A stretch of 64,000 nucleotides of DNA from Prosopocoilus inquinatus (Eukaryota > Arthropoda > Insecta > Coleoptera > Lucanidae), in contig CM069878.1 in the NCBI GenBank assembly GCA_036172665.1, positions 20,594,501 to 20,658,500 of the forward strand. Direction: 5' to 3'. The notes beneath the pieces are model-generated. The model had not been told where the DNA came from. It did no database searches and saw nothing but the letters and a program-made list of their open reading frames with translations. A program made the position numbers and the translations under genes. The number at the start of each line of letters is the position of its first letter. Position 1 is the first letter of the stretch. Positions 34,174-45,460 of the stretch are shown here, one piece after another.

Positions 34174-34436
34174 ACGCCTGAACGGTCTAGTCGTAAGGGA
34201 CCGTCCTTGCAATCGTGAGGTCGTGGGTTCGCTCGAGACATTTCTCGGGGGTCGTTACCCACTTCTGGTACCCTTCAGTGTTGTGGAGAATATTCGACAC
34301 TGCTTCCCCTTCAACAGCGAGGAGGTTTGGAAGTAACAAAGCCGTGGAACACTTTCACACACAACATACACTCCCTCCCCTGAGGTTCTGACAAGTCAGT
34401 GACATAGGACCCCATTGGGAAAAATACCACAGATAA
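34174..34436 (+). mobile_element. tRNA-derived SINE inside Gypsy RT
   Basis: A ~260-bp insert splits the Gypsy RT between KCKF and the FRKEMKYLG block. Its 5' part has an A-box-like GGTCTAGTCGTAAGG (34184-34198) and a B-box-like GTGGGTTCGCTC (34223-34234), spaced as in tRNA genes. It ends in ATAAAAAAAA. These are marks of a pol III-transcribed SINE that relies on LINE machinery. The tRNA cloverleaf is not intact, so it is not a tRNA gene. Confidence 0.6.
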
Positions 34437-34969
34437 AAAAAACTTGCATTTAGCTGGATTTAGTTTCAGCTTCGCATCTTCAATCTTTTGAAAGGCATTC
34501 GTCAAGTTTGCTAGTGTTGAAGGTTCTTCCAACAACAATCATCCAGCTATACGAGGCAAATCTTCCAGCAAAGTGCACGAATCCATGAGTCACTCGAAAG
34601 TAACTGGGACATTGCATAAACCAAAGGATATTACTTTGGACTGTCATAGACTAGTACCTACACGAAATCAAGGCAGTCTTTTCTTATTCTTCGGGATGCA
34701 TTCCAACTTGCCAATAGCAACTTTTTAAATCAAGAGTAGAGACCATCTCGCACCAGATAAGGTGCAGTTGTGTCATCGATCCCAAGTAAGGGATAACTGT
34801 CTTTCTTCATAAGGCCATTTATTCGTCTGTAATCTATATAGAAACGCGTACCGCCATACTTCTTGATTACAAGTACGACAGTGGATGCCCTTGGACTTTG
34901 CGATAGTTCTATAACACCTTGGCTCTGCATTTTCTTGATTAACTTATCTGCTTTTTCTTTTTTCGACAA
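34437..34969 (-). pseudogene. Gypsy 1 reverse transcriptase core
   Basis: The frame 34969-34730 reads DKLIKKMQSQGVIELSQSPR, then VLVIKK and FYIDYRRINGLMKKDSYPL, the N-terminal fingers of Gypsy RT. Around 34538-34549 the catalytic YLDD box reads stop-LDD followed by CCW: the Tyr codon has become TAG. Then come TNAFQKIEDAKLKLNPAKCK (34500-34440) and the SINE break. Confidence 0.75.
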
Positions 34970-35370
34970 TGGCAGTCTTCATGCGGTTTGATGAATTGGA
35001 CTCGAATCGCTAGGTTTATTATATGTTACACAACATCTGTCCTAGTCTTCATCGATATAGGCGAAGATTTCTTGGAATTTTCGAAACAGCTCGCCTATAC
35101 CTACTGTTTCCTTAAGTTTTAACAATGTTGATGTATCTTCTAGCAATTTTTCAAAGTGATGGTAGAGTTCAGATTGATGCGGAGCGGATACATCTTGTAC
35201 TTGAATGTGGTTTGTAGAAGCAATTGCTCCATTTGCCCACTATATTTCCGCTGGGTATAGTCACTGGCTAACTGTTGACGTTTGTAAGAGAGACGGGAAT
35301 TATTTTTTGAATTTTTACTAGAACCCCTGCCAGTATAATTCCCTTTTTAACGCAGTTGGTATCAATTGGT

Positions 35371-35601
35371 TTAATGATCCCAAAAATTGTTTTGCGAGTT
35401 CAGGCTGAGATGTTTACACTTTCTTTTAATTTTATTTTCATTATGGTGGATAGGTTTCCGAGAATGTGGAATGTTCCGAACCAATTCGAAGAACTTTATA
35501 TTGAGATCATCGACCAAGTCGTTCGTCTTCATGAAGTCCACTCTAAGTTTGAGATCATCAGACAATCTTGGACCTGCCATCACCGTAGAATTAGTCAGCA
35601 T
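35371..35601 (-). pseudogene. Gypsy 1 protease remnant
   Basis: The minus frame has LSDDLKLRVDFMKTNDLVDD, matching the DFILGIDFMK flap-to-C-terminus block seen in the second Gypsy copy (52340). The catalytic D-S/T-G box is not preserved in frame. Confidence 0.55.
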
Positions 35602-35660
35602 GTGCCTCCTCTTGCTGACTGGTTTTAGGTTAACGATTCACTGTCATCGTCATGGCGCGT

Positions 35661-36260
35661 TTACATGCGCTTATAGTTGAAACTCAAATGGCCTGACTTG
35701 CCACAATTCCAACAGGTTATAATTCGCATGAGATTGAACATCTTCTCTTCCAGGTGCTTTAATCTTTTCACAAAATCATTGTCATCGGCTAATTGCACTC
35801 CACGCTCTCTTACTAAATTTCTAAAGGCTTGCTTGGCTGCTCGGAATTCTAATGCACGGGCCAGTACATCTGGCCATTTGGAAAAATTACCCAATCGCAA
35901 TACTTGCTGCTTTTCTTGATCTTTAATACCGTTAATGAATGCTTGGATAGCCAAACGATGAAACACTGGTCCGGGTAAAAAAATCCTCGTACGCCATCCG
36001 TACCTGTCTCTCAATATCGAGTTCAAGTTCTTGAAGTGATTCACCATTCTTCTGGATACAAGTTTTCTGTTTGGTAGTATGGAGCTGCTTCATATGTGCA
36101 TCATAACGCTTGTCTAAATCTTCTATTAGTTGATCAGAGTTGTTCAGTATTTCCTCAAGGATTGACTGCAACGCATTCAATGTTGGACCTCGCAGAGCGA
36201 AAACTAGTGCTGCAGCTTCATCGCAGTCATTTCAACCATTTTCATCAGCCGCAATAGTGA
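35661..36260 (-). pseudogene. Gypsy 1 gag
   Basis: Upstream (36240-36180) it reads AAALVFALRGPTLNALQSIL, the capsid-like part, then continues to a zinc knuckle CWNCGKSGHLSFNY at about 35680-35725. The CX2CX4HX4C pattern has lost its last Cys (Tyr). One frameshift lies near 36000. Gag packages element RNA into particles; this copy is broken. Confidence 0.75.
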
Positions 36261-36745
36261 ACCTCCTAATGAATGTAAATCGTCTTCTAACTTGGGTGGT
36301 TTTAGTTTCTGGTTTGACGACGCGGATGATGGCGCAATAAAATGACTAGGATCCAGTTTATGCTAGTGTTTAGCTAGATAAGTCTATCCTGGAACTGAAT
36401 TTTTATTCCTCCCATTTTGTCATCAAGTTTGTCGTCAATTTCGTTTTGTGCGCAAATCTGTTAGTAACTGCTTTTCTACATCTTCAATTTAACTTTTCTA
36501 CGTCTTCCGTAAGGGTTTTTACGTCTCCTCAAAATACTTTTCACTTTTTCCATGTTGTCATCACTTTATTAATTAGAAAGTTCAATGTTACATTCTAATC
36601 TATCATTTGTTGTAATTGTTCTTTCATTTCAAATTTCATATTTTCGTTGAGTTTTCCCATTTTTCCATCTACGTTTTCGAGGTTCACAAATGATCGTCGT
36701 TGAATTTCAGAATACTTTAATTGCAAACTGTCGCTTTAATGTCTA

Positions 36746-38461
36746 CACGGTGGCCAGAAAAATGCGGACAAACGCCACGCAGGCCAAATCTTTGTTTAAT
36801 TCTGAGTTGACAATCTTAATTGAAAAAAGTAGTACAGTGCTTTCTTAAGTCACACGAGCGGGCTTAAAAGAATTGTAAATTTGGCAACACCTAATCAGAC
36901 AAGTACTGTGGTAGTAATCATTTTATTATTTACTATAAATCAGGTAAATACGCAAATTAGCAAGAATTTTATGTTAACATGGATACCAATTGTATTCAAA
37001 TTTAAAGATAATATGAAAAAATTATAAGAACTGTTCAAATTGGTAGCCATCAGTTTCCAGACATAATTCCAATCTTCGAGGAAGCGAATTCAAAACGCGC
37101 TCCAACATATCCGGGGTATTCGCTCACTGGAGGCGTTGCATAGACCTTTTCCTTTAAAAACCCCCAAACGAAAAAGTCCAGAGGATTAATATCGGGAGAT
37201 CTTGCCGGCCATGCTATTGGACCGTTACGCCCTATCCACCGATTCGGAAAGTGTTCGTTTAACCAATCCCTAGAAATTCTGGCATTGTGAGCAGGGGCTC
37301 CGTCATGCATGTACAACATGTTGGGTCTCAAATTCAGTGGAATATTATCCAGTACTTCTTCTAAAACGTTAACGTACTCAATTCCATTTAGACGATTTGG
37401 AAGAAATATTGGTCCAACAACTCGGAGATTTAAAATCCCCAGCCAAACATTTACCGAAAATCTTCTCTGATGTCTAATTTCCCTTACTGCCTTGGGATTT
37501 TCGTCCGCCCAAAAATGAAAATTATGGCTATTAAAGACGCCATCTCTCGTAAACAAGCATTCGTCGCTCCAGAGAATATGCAATAAAAAGTTCGGCTCTT
37601 CTTGAATCCTTTGTAAAATATTGTTACAAAACATTCTTCTGTGCACATTATCGTTCACATACAAAGGCTGCACTTTCCTTGCATGAAACGGATGCAACAA
37701 ATTTTGAGATAGTACTGAGTGCACTGTTGTTTTGCTAGGAATATTTAGTTCCCGAGCTATTTGTCTTGTGCTGGACGTCGGATCTTCGTAAACAGCATCC
37801 AATATTTGCTCTTCTAATTGAACTGTTCGACGCCCTCTAGGTCTACCGCTGTTACGATAATTCGGTATAAAGGAGCCAGTTTCTCTAAGTCGCTGATCCA
37901 TTCTACGGAACGTGTTGGTGGATGGATGTCGCCGTTGAGGATACCGTATTTGATATTCTTCTTTTGCCAAGTTTGCATTTCCATTGCAAAATCCGAATAC
38001 CATATACATGTCGGCGTATTCTCCAAAGGTAAACATTGTTCGGTACTAAGAACAGCACAAAATGTTTATCTTATTTCAAGAGCCAAATGTCACATGAGAA
38101 ACATCAAAAATTGACAACTACTTACTACTTTTAAACAAGCAGCCTTACAGTACCACGTTGCCATATGTACTTTAATTTCAAAAAAGCCAATGAAGAAATG
38201 TTAAAAATGTAAACCATTGGTATTAATCGATTAGTTACATCAATGCATTTGAGATAATTCCATTTCTAAATTTCACCACAATGATTTTACATAGATAAAT
38301 TTGACGAATTTTGCTAAATTGTAGCCGTACATCTTAAGGTTTGATGGTCTCGTGCGCCTTAAGGACGGACCGCATAACTTTTTTGGATTAAGATTATCGC
38401 CTCAGAATTGAACAAAGAATTGTTCTACCTGGCGTTTGTCCGCATTTTTCTGGCCACCGTG
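36746..38461 (-). mobile_element. DD41D mariner-type transposon, nearly intact
   Basis: Perfect 32-bp terminal inverted repeats start CACGGTGGCCAGAAAAATGC at 36746 and, inverted, at 38461. TA flanks both sides (36744-36745, 38462-38463). The 1,716-bp element carries one transposase gene on the minus strand. Intact ends and a mostly open gene point to a fairly recent insertion. Confidence 0.9.
37027..38036 (-). pseudogene. Mariner transposase, DD41D type, frameshifted C-terminus
   Basis: From ATG at 38036 the frame gives an N-terminal helix-turn-helix region, a GRPRG hinge motif (residues ~64-68), a second HTH (STRQIARELNIPSKTTVHSV) and the DDE/D core: WSDECLF, YMHDGAPAH, and SPDINPLDFFVWG. 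There are 41 residues between the second Asp and the Asp of NPLD, hence DD41D, the spacing known for the rosa group. It catalyses cut-and-paste transposition at TA. After TPPVSEY the frame goes wrong: the family-like C-terminus (LERVLNSLPRRLELCLETDG, then YQFEQFL) continues in another frame to about 37027. A small deletion near 37115 explains this; the 328-codon frame therefore has a false tail. Confidence 0.85.
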
Positions 38462-38463
38462 TA

Positions 38464-39355
38464 TAGTGCCTTTTCTTGCAAAATGTTTTAATTTAAAATT
38501 TTAAGTCAGCTGACTATACACAGAAAAACAAATGCTTAATATAGTTTACTGATTAGTGACTTTTTCTGAAAATTCACTAAGCACGTATAAAGCAGTAAAA
38601 TATACCTGTTTTCAATAAAAATGCTTCTTTCTAAAAATTTATTAACTAAAGTTATCTTAACCTCAAAAAAAGTTAAAATAAGATCTGCATTTTGACAACG
38701 TGTTTCTCACGCTATCGGTTCATTGGAAATAACTAAAACTATCCACAAATGTGACTTATCTTACCCAATATCATCCAAATCGGTTCAGGCATTTCTTTGT
38801 TAAAAGAAAAATTAACTTTCTCTTCAAGAACTTTTAAAAATACTGGCTTAACGAAGCGATTGGTAAGTTTGACTAAAACGTCATAACTGTGGTTATAAAC
38901 TGTGGTTAAGCCTTGTCCACAGAATTTAGAGGCAATATGATGCATGCATAAAAATAGATTTATTGGTTTATTGCAGGTCACCGCTGTAAAAATATGTATA
39001 TTTTTCATCTAGTTTATTAAATAATAGAACAAAATTGACTCATATTTGCAAGACTCAGTGGGCTTAAATTTTTAATTACCAGGTTTTCTCTATTGTAACA
39101 TAAATTCACAGTTTTCATATTTTTAATAGTTTGGCCAACTTCACTGCGACAGGGCTCGAACAACTGTATTTTCACAACATTTTTTACACTACTTGTAAAT
39201 GTCGAATAGGCATAGTCACAAAGATTGAGTTTCTTTGTTAGTTTTAATGGAACAACCTATGTAAACATTTAAGCCCAAAAACTTAATACATTTAACTTTA
39301 ATAAGACTTAAGTTATTATTAACTAATCAATCAACTTACATAATAGAAATCGCTA
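38464..39355. other. Unassigned AT-rich sequence
   Basis: Nothing recognised apart from a lone element tip TTTTAATGGAACAACCTATG at about 39243, matching 11638. The 89-codon minus frame at 38739-39008 has no known domain. Confidence 0.4.
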
Positions 39356-39357
39356 TA

Positions 39358-40244
39358 CCGTGTGCCCACGTTGATTACGCACCATAGGAATTTCAATGCA
39401 TTTTTGTAAACCGTAAATTTCTGCTTTCCTATCGAATCTATCATAAAGAATTAAACGGCATAATACGTAGCTTTGTATTATGCATTAACTAAGACTCTCT
39501 TTAGTACGTTTTAGAATAAACACAGGCTTTCAGAATTAAAAAGAAAATTAAATTCACAGACATTTTTTAACTCCACAGTTTAGATCAAGCAGGCAAACAT
39601 CTAGTTGACAGTAGCTTTACCCGATTTTAAATTTTGTAATCGGAAATAGAAACATCAAACATTCATGTTAAGAAATATTTATTTGTAAATAAGAATAATA
39701 AACATTGTTCTCCACTAAATGCTCAAATAATAATACGTTTCTGTTTGATTACATGTTCGGTAATACGACACAACAATCAGGCTTTTATTTTGCAATAACA
39801 TGACAGTGGCCTACTAGAATTTTTACTACTTAAAAATATAATGGTACATTTATTTTGGTTCCAGAAACTTTCAGGAGAAATTGGGACGTTTCTTGGCTGC
39901 AAACGGCGAATTATTTGAGAATTTGGTGTAGTATTTATTATCCTTTAAATAAATAAATAATACGAATTATATTTGAAGATCAGTGTCAAGCATGGATCTA
40001 GAAGTTTGCCTGCTTGATCTAAACTGTGTTATTAAATAATGTTCGCTGATTAAATTTTGTCTTTTTAATTTTGAAAGCCCGTATATTTGAAAACATACTA
40101 AAAAGGTCTTAGTTAATACATAATATAAAGCTACGTATTATGTCGTTTATTGCTTTATATTAAATTTGATAAGAAAGCAGGAATTTACAATTAAAGAAAA
40201 ATGCATTGAATCTCCTATGGTGCGTAATCAAAGTGGACACACGG
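39358..40244. mobile_element. TA-flanked 887-bp foldback MITE with ~250-bp arms
   Basis: The left arm starts CCGTGTGCCCACGTTGATTA; the right arm, inverted, starts CCGTGTGTCCACTTTGATTA. Both are next to TA. Similarity extends inward to GTTTAGATCAAGCAGGCAAA. The 400-bp centre has no coding capacity. It is non-autonomous. Confidence 0.75.
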
Positions 40245-40686
40245 TATACTGTGCTTTTATTTTATTCTGCAACATATCCCTATGTTGCACTTTAGGATAA
40301 TCACGTCAAAGCATTGTAAATCTAGGCAACCAACATAATATTCGTGGTTGTTTACTCCGCGTTTATTCTCGATGTGTTGACTGTTGACTGTTTCATGTTG
40401 ACACATATTATCATGAAATCTGTGAGAAATCTATGATACAAACTTATTGAGTGAAACATTTCAGATTTTAAAACAGTAATGTTGTCCGTTAATGACAAAT
40501 TTGCTTCATAAACTTTCTCCAGATTAAACATTTTTGTTGAACAGCGAAACATTTGTTTTAAAACTCTTGCAAACGTTATTAATGATCTTCATTTTAATAT
40601 TTTCAAATTTTTAGGATAAATTTGGTTTTATTCCATATAGGCAAAGCATTAAATTTCCTGCTGGTTGTACAATGTCGAAATGACTT

Positions 40687-40942
40687 CAGTCGGGTTTATA
40701 CAGTCACTAACAACTAAAAATTATCGATTAGTGGCTTTATAAACTAGGCATAGAAGTTAAAAATAGCCAACTTCTTATGTTGGGTCTATAGAGTAACTAA
40801 CACTAACAATTAACGGGAATAAATAGAAGATTAAAGATTTTTAGGACCGTTTTCGCAGTCATAGTTTAATATGACTGCGAAAACGGTCCTAAACATTTTT
40901 TACGCGTTAGCTGTTAGCTTAGTTACTATATAAACCCACCAT
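40687..40942. repeat. Nested inverted repeats with a perfect 23-bp hairpin
   Basis: Outer tips GGGTTTATACAGTCACTAAC and, inverted, GGGTTTATATAGTAACTAAG enclose a second tip GGGTCTATAGAGTAACTAAC and a perfect hairpin (40841-40863 with 40870-40892, 6-nt loop). It looks like a MITE inserted in, or duplicated within, a relative. No target duplication was set. Confidence 0.6.
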
Positions 40943-43900
40943 TAACCTGAAGTGTTATATTTTCTTTTAAGCTTTTTCGTTTTTAATTAATATAATTTTA
41001 TGAGCAGGAAGAAAACAGGTAAGTCATTTGTCAAGTCATTTGCAAACAACGTATGAGTGAAACTTCAATTGGAAGAATCGTAATTAAATTCAAAATATGG
41101 CCGAGACAGAACCAGTTAAGATCATTAGCGGAAGACCAATCTTCTTGAGCGCTCTATCTTTCAGCACGTACCTATTCCGGAGACGGCGGTGGTTATCTTA
41201 AATTGAGAAAATTGCGCTGATCCAAACTAAGCCTTTACAAGTGAGCCGATAGATTGTCATTGCAACCGAAGCTCTACAATCCGAGCGACTTCTTTTTTCT
41301 CCAGTTTTATGATGCTGCTTTCGAACTAGTGGAACAGACTTATTTCTAACGGACTCTTCGCTTCTGTGTATGACTGAACCAATAGATCAATACTACAAAC
41401 TTCGATTGAGCATAATGCCAAGTAATGATAGATAATGACGAGTCTTGGACTCGAAAAGAGGGGTGGGTGTCTAATTTCCATTATTAAAATATAAATATGG
41501 GGAGTAATGGTGCATTGGCTAAGACTTTAACATTTTCACTGGAAATTTTTGCTGAAGATTTGGAAAGTCGATAATATTTACGACTTCGATAGGTGTGAAA
41601 GTTGTAACTGGACAGTTATTTTTGTTTATATAACCAAGCTTTGATACAGTTTGCCTTGGTAGGTGGTAGATGTTATGGCCGACAATAATAGAAGCTCGCA
41701 TTCACCCGGGAGATGGGTGTGGTGGGAGACCGAGCAGGGTGAACATTAGGAGCTCTTGCCGTAAATCGTCCCCGTTTATCCGGAGGTGAGTCCGCAGTTC
41801 GCTCCCGGGACACTTTAGCGAGGATTACTCGCGCTGACAATTATATACAGCTTCCTGTAACGCCGTTCCTTTAGTCACCGTCTGCACGCGAGTGTTAAGA
41901 CCGACTATACATTACTTTTTATCTCATCTCCATACATACTTAATTGCCTTGACTTAAATCCAACATCGAAAATTTCATTTCCAAAAAACGTAACGAAATT
42001 AAAATTATATCACTCAGGTTTTTTAGCGCCACTACATCCGTTTTACTGACATGCGCGAACACCGAAGCACCATTACGATTTAATTGACCATTGACAGTTT
42101 TACGCTGCGAATGACGAGTCCTCGTAAAACACGTTAAATTGCCGGTTTAATTTTATGCTTGACAGTGGAGCTGGGGGCGTTTTTCTTGTTCATGTACTTA
42201 CCTATGTTTAACGACAGTTAAATGCGTGGTAAAACATTTTACTACGAGAACGGAGGAGAATATTGAAAGTTCTATTAGCGTAAATTGGATATGAAAAATG
42301 AAATATCACTGCATCAACTATTTTCTTCAAAATTAGTTTGTTCCGTCTTTACAGCGTGTATAATATGTATCGACGTAAAATGGCTCGATTTCGCTTTGCT
42401 TTTACACTGATAGAATTGTCTTATATGCATTTACGAAACCTTTAATATCTGTTGGAAAACTTTTACTTTAAAACGATACCAGATTTTGCGTCCTTGTCAC
42501 AGTCAGATACCTTACTTTTTCCAACTGCACTAAAGTATATTTATGGAAGTAATAAAAAATAATAGTGGAAAAGACCGTTCTAAAGCCATTTTTGCTATCA
42601 TGCAATAGTATTGTTTAAATCTGGTATTCGCTAATACAGAATTGTAACAATTTGATCTGTCATCCTAGCAAATTTTTGCTATACCAGTCTTTCACGTAGC
42701 AATCACTTTAATTCATTGCTACAGCAGTAGCAATCACTGTAAACTTACAAATTTAGACGTTGCAAGTTCTATTTTAGTTATTCTGAATAACATTTAATTA
42801 GTAGGTATTAATTCTTAACTTAAACTTTATAAATTTTGCATTAAATTTGAAGGGGATTTGAACTTTATAAATGAATTTGAAAGAATAAATGCCAAAGTAA
42901 GTAGAAGAAATTTATGTTTAATAATTTTTAATGCTGTTTTTTCTTAAAATGTGGTTCTAGTTTAGAATTGTCATTTAAAAATTCAATGATTATGTGTTTC
43001 TGTTTTAAACCGGATTCAATTTTTACCCTCTCCAAGTACCTCCTCTGGCTTACAATTTCCAGGTTGTCACTAAGAATGTAAATGAAAAGAACCCAATTTT
43101 TTTCACCTCGGTTCGATTTTTTAATGTAAAAATTCTCAACCCTTTTTTTTGAAAATTATTTGTTCTCATTTGGCTGCTCTTAAACAGTTCAAAACTTCGC
43201 TTCAAACACTAATAAATCTGATTAACTACTGCTTAGTAATAAGTCAACCTTCAATGTATATAAAACCATTTTAGTGTATATTGGTATCAGTGTACGATTA
43301 TAGAAAAGAATCAGAAATGAAACAAATTTTAAAAGAAATTACATTGGTAACCTTTGTAATATTTCATACCCAAACTTTAACAATTAATTCATAAATGAAT
43401 TTTAACTTAACTTTTCCGAAGTTTAATTTCATTTTTTAATAAATGAAGAATTCAACTTATTGCTCACCAACGACTGTTCACCCCAAAACATTCATAATAT
43501 CAAATTTTATGCAAAAATAAAAATAATGAAAAGACAATCTGGTATTCGTAAAAGAATTAAAGCTTTTTTATTACAGTTTAAAAAAAAAATTAAAAAATTG
43601 TCAAGAAAGTAGAAAATAAATCCCTTCGATTATTAAAATATTCTGTTTGTAACGCTAAATATTCAAAATCCCACTAATGAAGAGATAGTGATTACTACAT
43701 CGAACGTCAGGCGCATGCGCGACAGCTAACTTCATATGATTCAAATAACAATTATTGCTGAGCAAGAAAGACTATTCCCAAAGCTACTGAATACCAATCG
43801 TGATGATTATTGTTACCCGTTATCCGCTTAACAATATTGTTACCTAACACTTGCGATAGTATGATCCTTACAGAATTGGGCTTAATAAGGGATTCAAATA

Positions 43901-44769
43901 CTCTCAGATTGCACTGGAGCATTGATTTGAGAACGCTGTTAGATTGACGTAACCATTCTCCTTTTTGCAGCATGAAACAGTTTTCGAAATGATGACTCTC
44001 CAAAATCTTTTGTTTTGAAATGCATCAAAAGATTTTTGCATGGTTTGAAGAATTTATCATAATCTTTCTTATCAGTCTTAAAGATTACTAAGCTATTGCT
44101 ACGTACATAAAAAAAAATTATACGTTGGGGGTTAAAATTGTTAACTCAGCAACTGACGTAGCTAGGGGTGCACAGATAGCGAAAAGATCGTACCTGCGTA
44201 CATCGACTCTCAGTAGAGGAACTGCTGTTATAACCAGATATCGGACGAAAGTATGAAATTCAAAGTCATTCTCATAGGCAGTAGCCCGATCGCGCGTTTG
44301 CGTTTTTTACCGCGTATTCATTGCATTAATAGTCCGGCGCCCATGAACTGGTGGCGAGCGTGCGTCTTGTTTTCGAGAGACGAAGTCACCGTGAATATTC
44401 ATTCAAACGTCCGAAGTTCGGTTATAACCAACGGACACAGTGTAATATCTATGGTTAGCTCAGGAAAGACTAAAAGACGTGACTCTTGAGCATGTTCAGT
44501 TTCAAAGAATCAATTTAACCACAAATTCGTAACAGTTCGCAATAATAAGGTCGATGTTATTACATCAGTCGGCAGGTTATTCGATTAGCACAGCACCCGG
44601 AGCTTGGAGGAGATGCGAGATCAGCCTACAGGGATGCAAGGCCTGTGTTTTGGATATTCCTTCCGAACTAGATAAACCTAGAACAGTTCAGGGCTGTTGA
44701 ACAGGCAGAGTGGGGAACGGTTTAAAAAATTTATTTATTTTTAGGCGACAAAGTATTCAAGACAAGTAA
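40943..44769. other. Unassigned; some GC-richer patches
   Basis: No gene was recognised. Patches at 41690-41900 and 42040-42190 are richer in G+C and might be conserved regulatory DNA, but this is a guess. The stretch 44220-44520 holds a 78-codon frame without a known domain. Confidence 0.3.
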
Positions 44770-44777
44770 CTTTTTGT

Positions 44778-45452
44778 CAGGGTTCGGAAACGCTCACTCA
44801 TGAACCACTCGCGAGTGAGCAATGAAAAATGTGCTCTAAAGAAAATGCTCGTCTTTGTGATAATGAACGTTATCATTTCGTGTGCGCACATGAACGATTA
44901 CAGAGAACTCATTCCGTAAGAACACATGACTCATGAGCAGCGGCAACCGCATGCGAGTTGCTCAGGCGGTAGTACATGCGAAGTGTTTACGTGCAGTGTG
45001 CATACAAGCCGTTAAAAATCCTCGACAATTTCATATGTGCCGTTCATTTCCCGCATTTACCGATGAACAATACACAATTATCATTAATCATTAATTTTAT
45101 TAGCAAAGTAAGCGTTTTTGTAATATTAAATAATAAGCTTGTCCCGCAAAATAAATAACCGCTTATATATTTTTGTGATAGAGAAATATTCGGAGAGAAA
45201 TATTCGCAAATTTTATTTAGATTGATTCATAAATTTTAAAAAAATAACTAAGAGCCCGTTATTAAGGCCTTGGTCTTGATGTACCGAGATGAGCGCATGC
45301 AAGCTTCCGCGAGCTGTTCATGAAGCTGCACAAAAGCGAAAGAACATATTACTCATCTTCGCATACGCTTCGAGTTTAACAACGTCCGTGAATGAACTGT
45401 GAGTAGATTCATTGGTTCATGTGCGCACATGAGTGAGCATTTCCGAACCCTA
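44778..45452. mobile_element. hAT-type non-autonomous element with 8-bp target duplication
   Basis: Tips CAGGGTTCGGAAA and, inverted, TAGGGTTCGGAAA. CTTTTTGT flanks both ends (44770-44777, 45453-45460). Subterminal repeats of GCTCACTCATG and GTGCGCACATGA occur in both halves. An 8-bp duplication and CAGGG tips are hallmarks of hAT elements. The 675-bp body has no transposase. Confidence 0.85.
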
Positions 45453-45460
45453 CTTTTTGT

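Larger units (their letters stand above)
27700..36430 (-). mobile_element. Gypsy-type LTR retrotransposon remnant with nested insertions
   Basis: Minus-strand order: gag (36260-35661), protease (35601-35440), RT (34969-33950), RNase H (33900-33618), the RNase H-integrase linker (32690-32345), and integrase (28330-27720). Pieces of one ancestral element are separated by a SINE (34174-34436), a TA-flanked MITE (32692-33615) and a LINE (28334-32190). Coding blocks on either side of each insert continue one another. LTRs were not identified. The gag/pol motifs match the mdg1/412-like side of Gypsy, a motif-based judgement. Confidence 0.75.

Noticed and set aside
44253..44489. 78-codon frame as a host exon
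   Set aside because: No recognisable domain and no clear splice signals.
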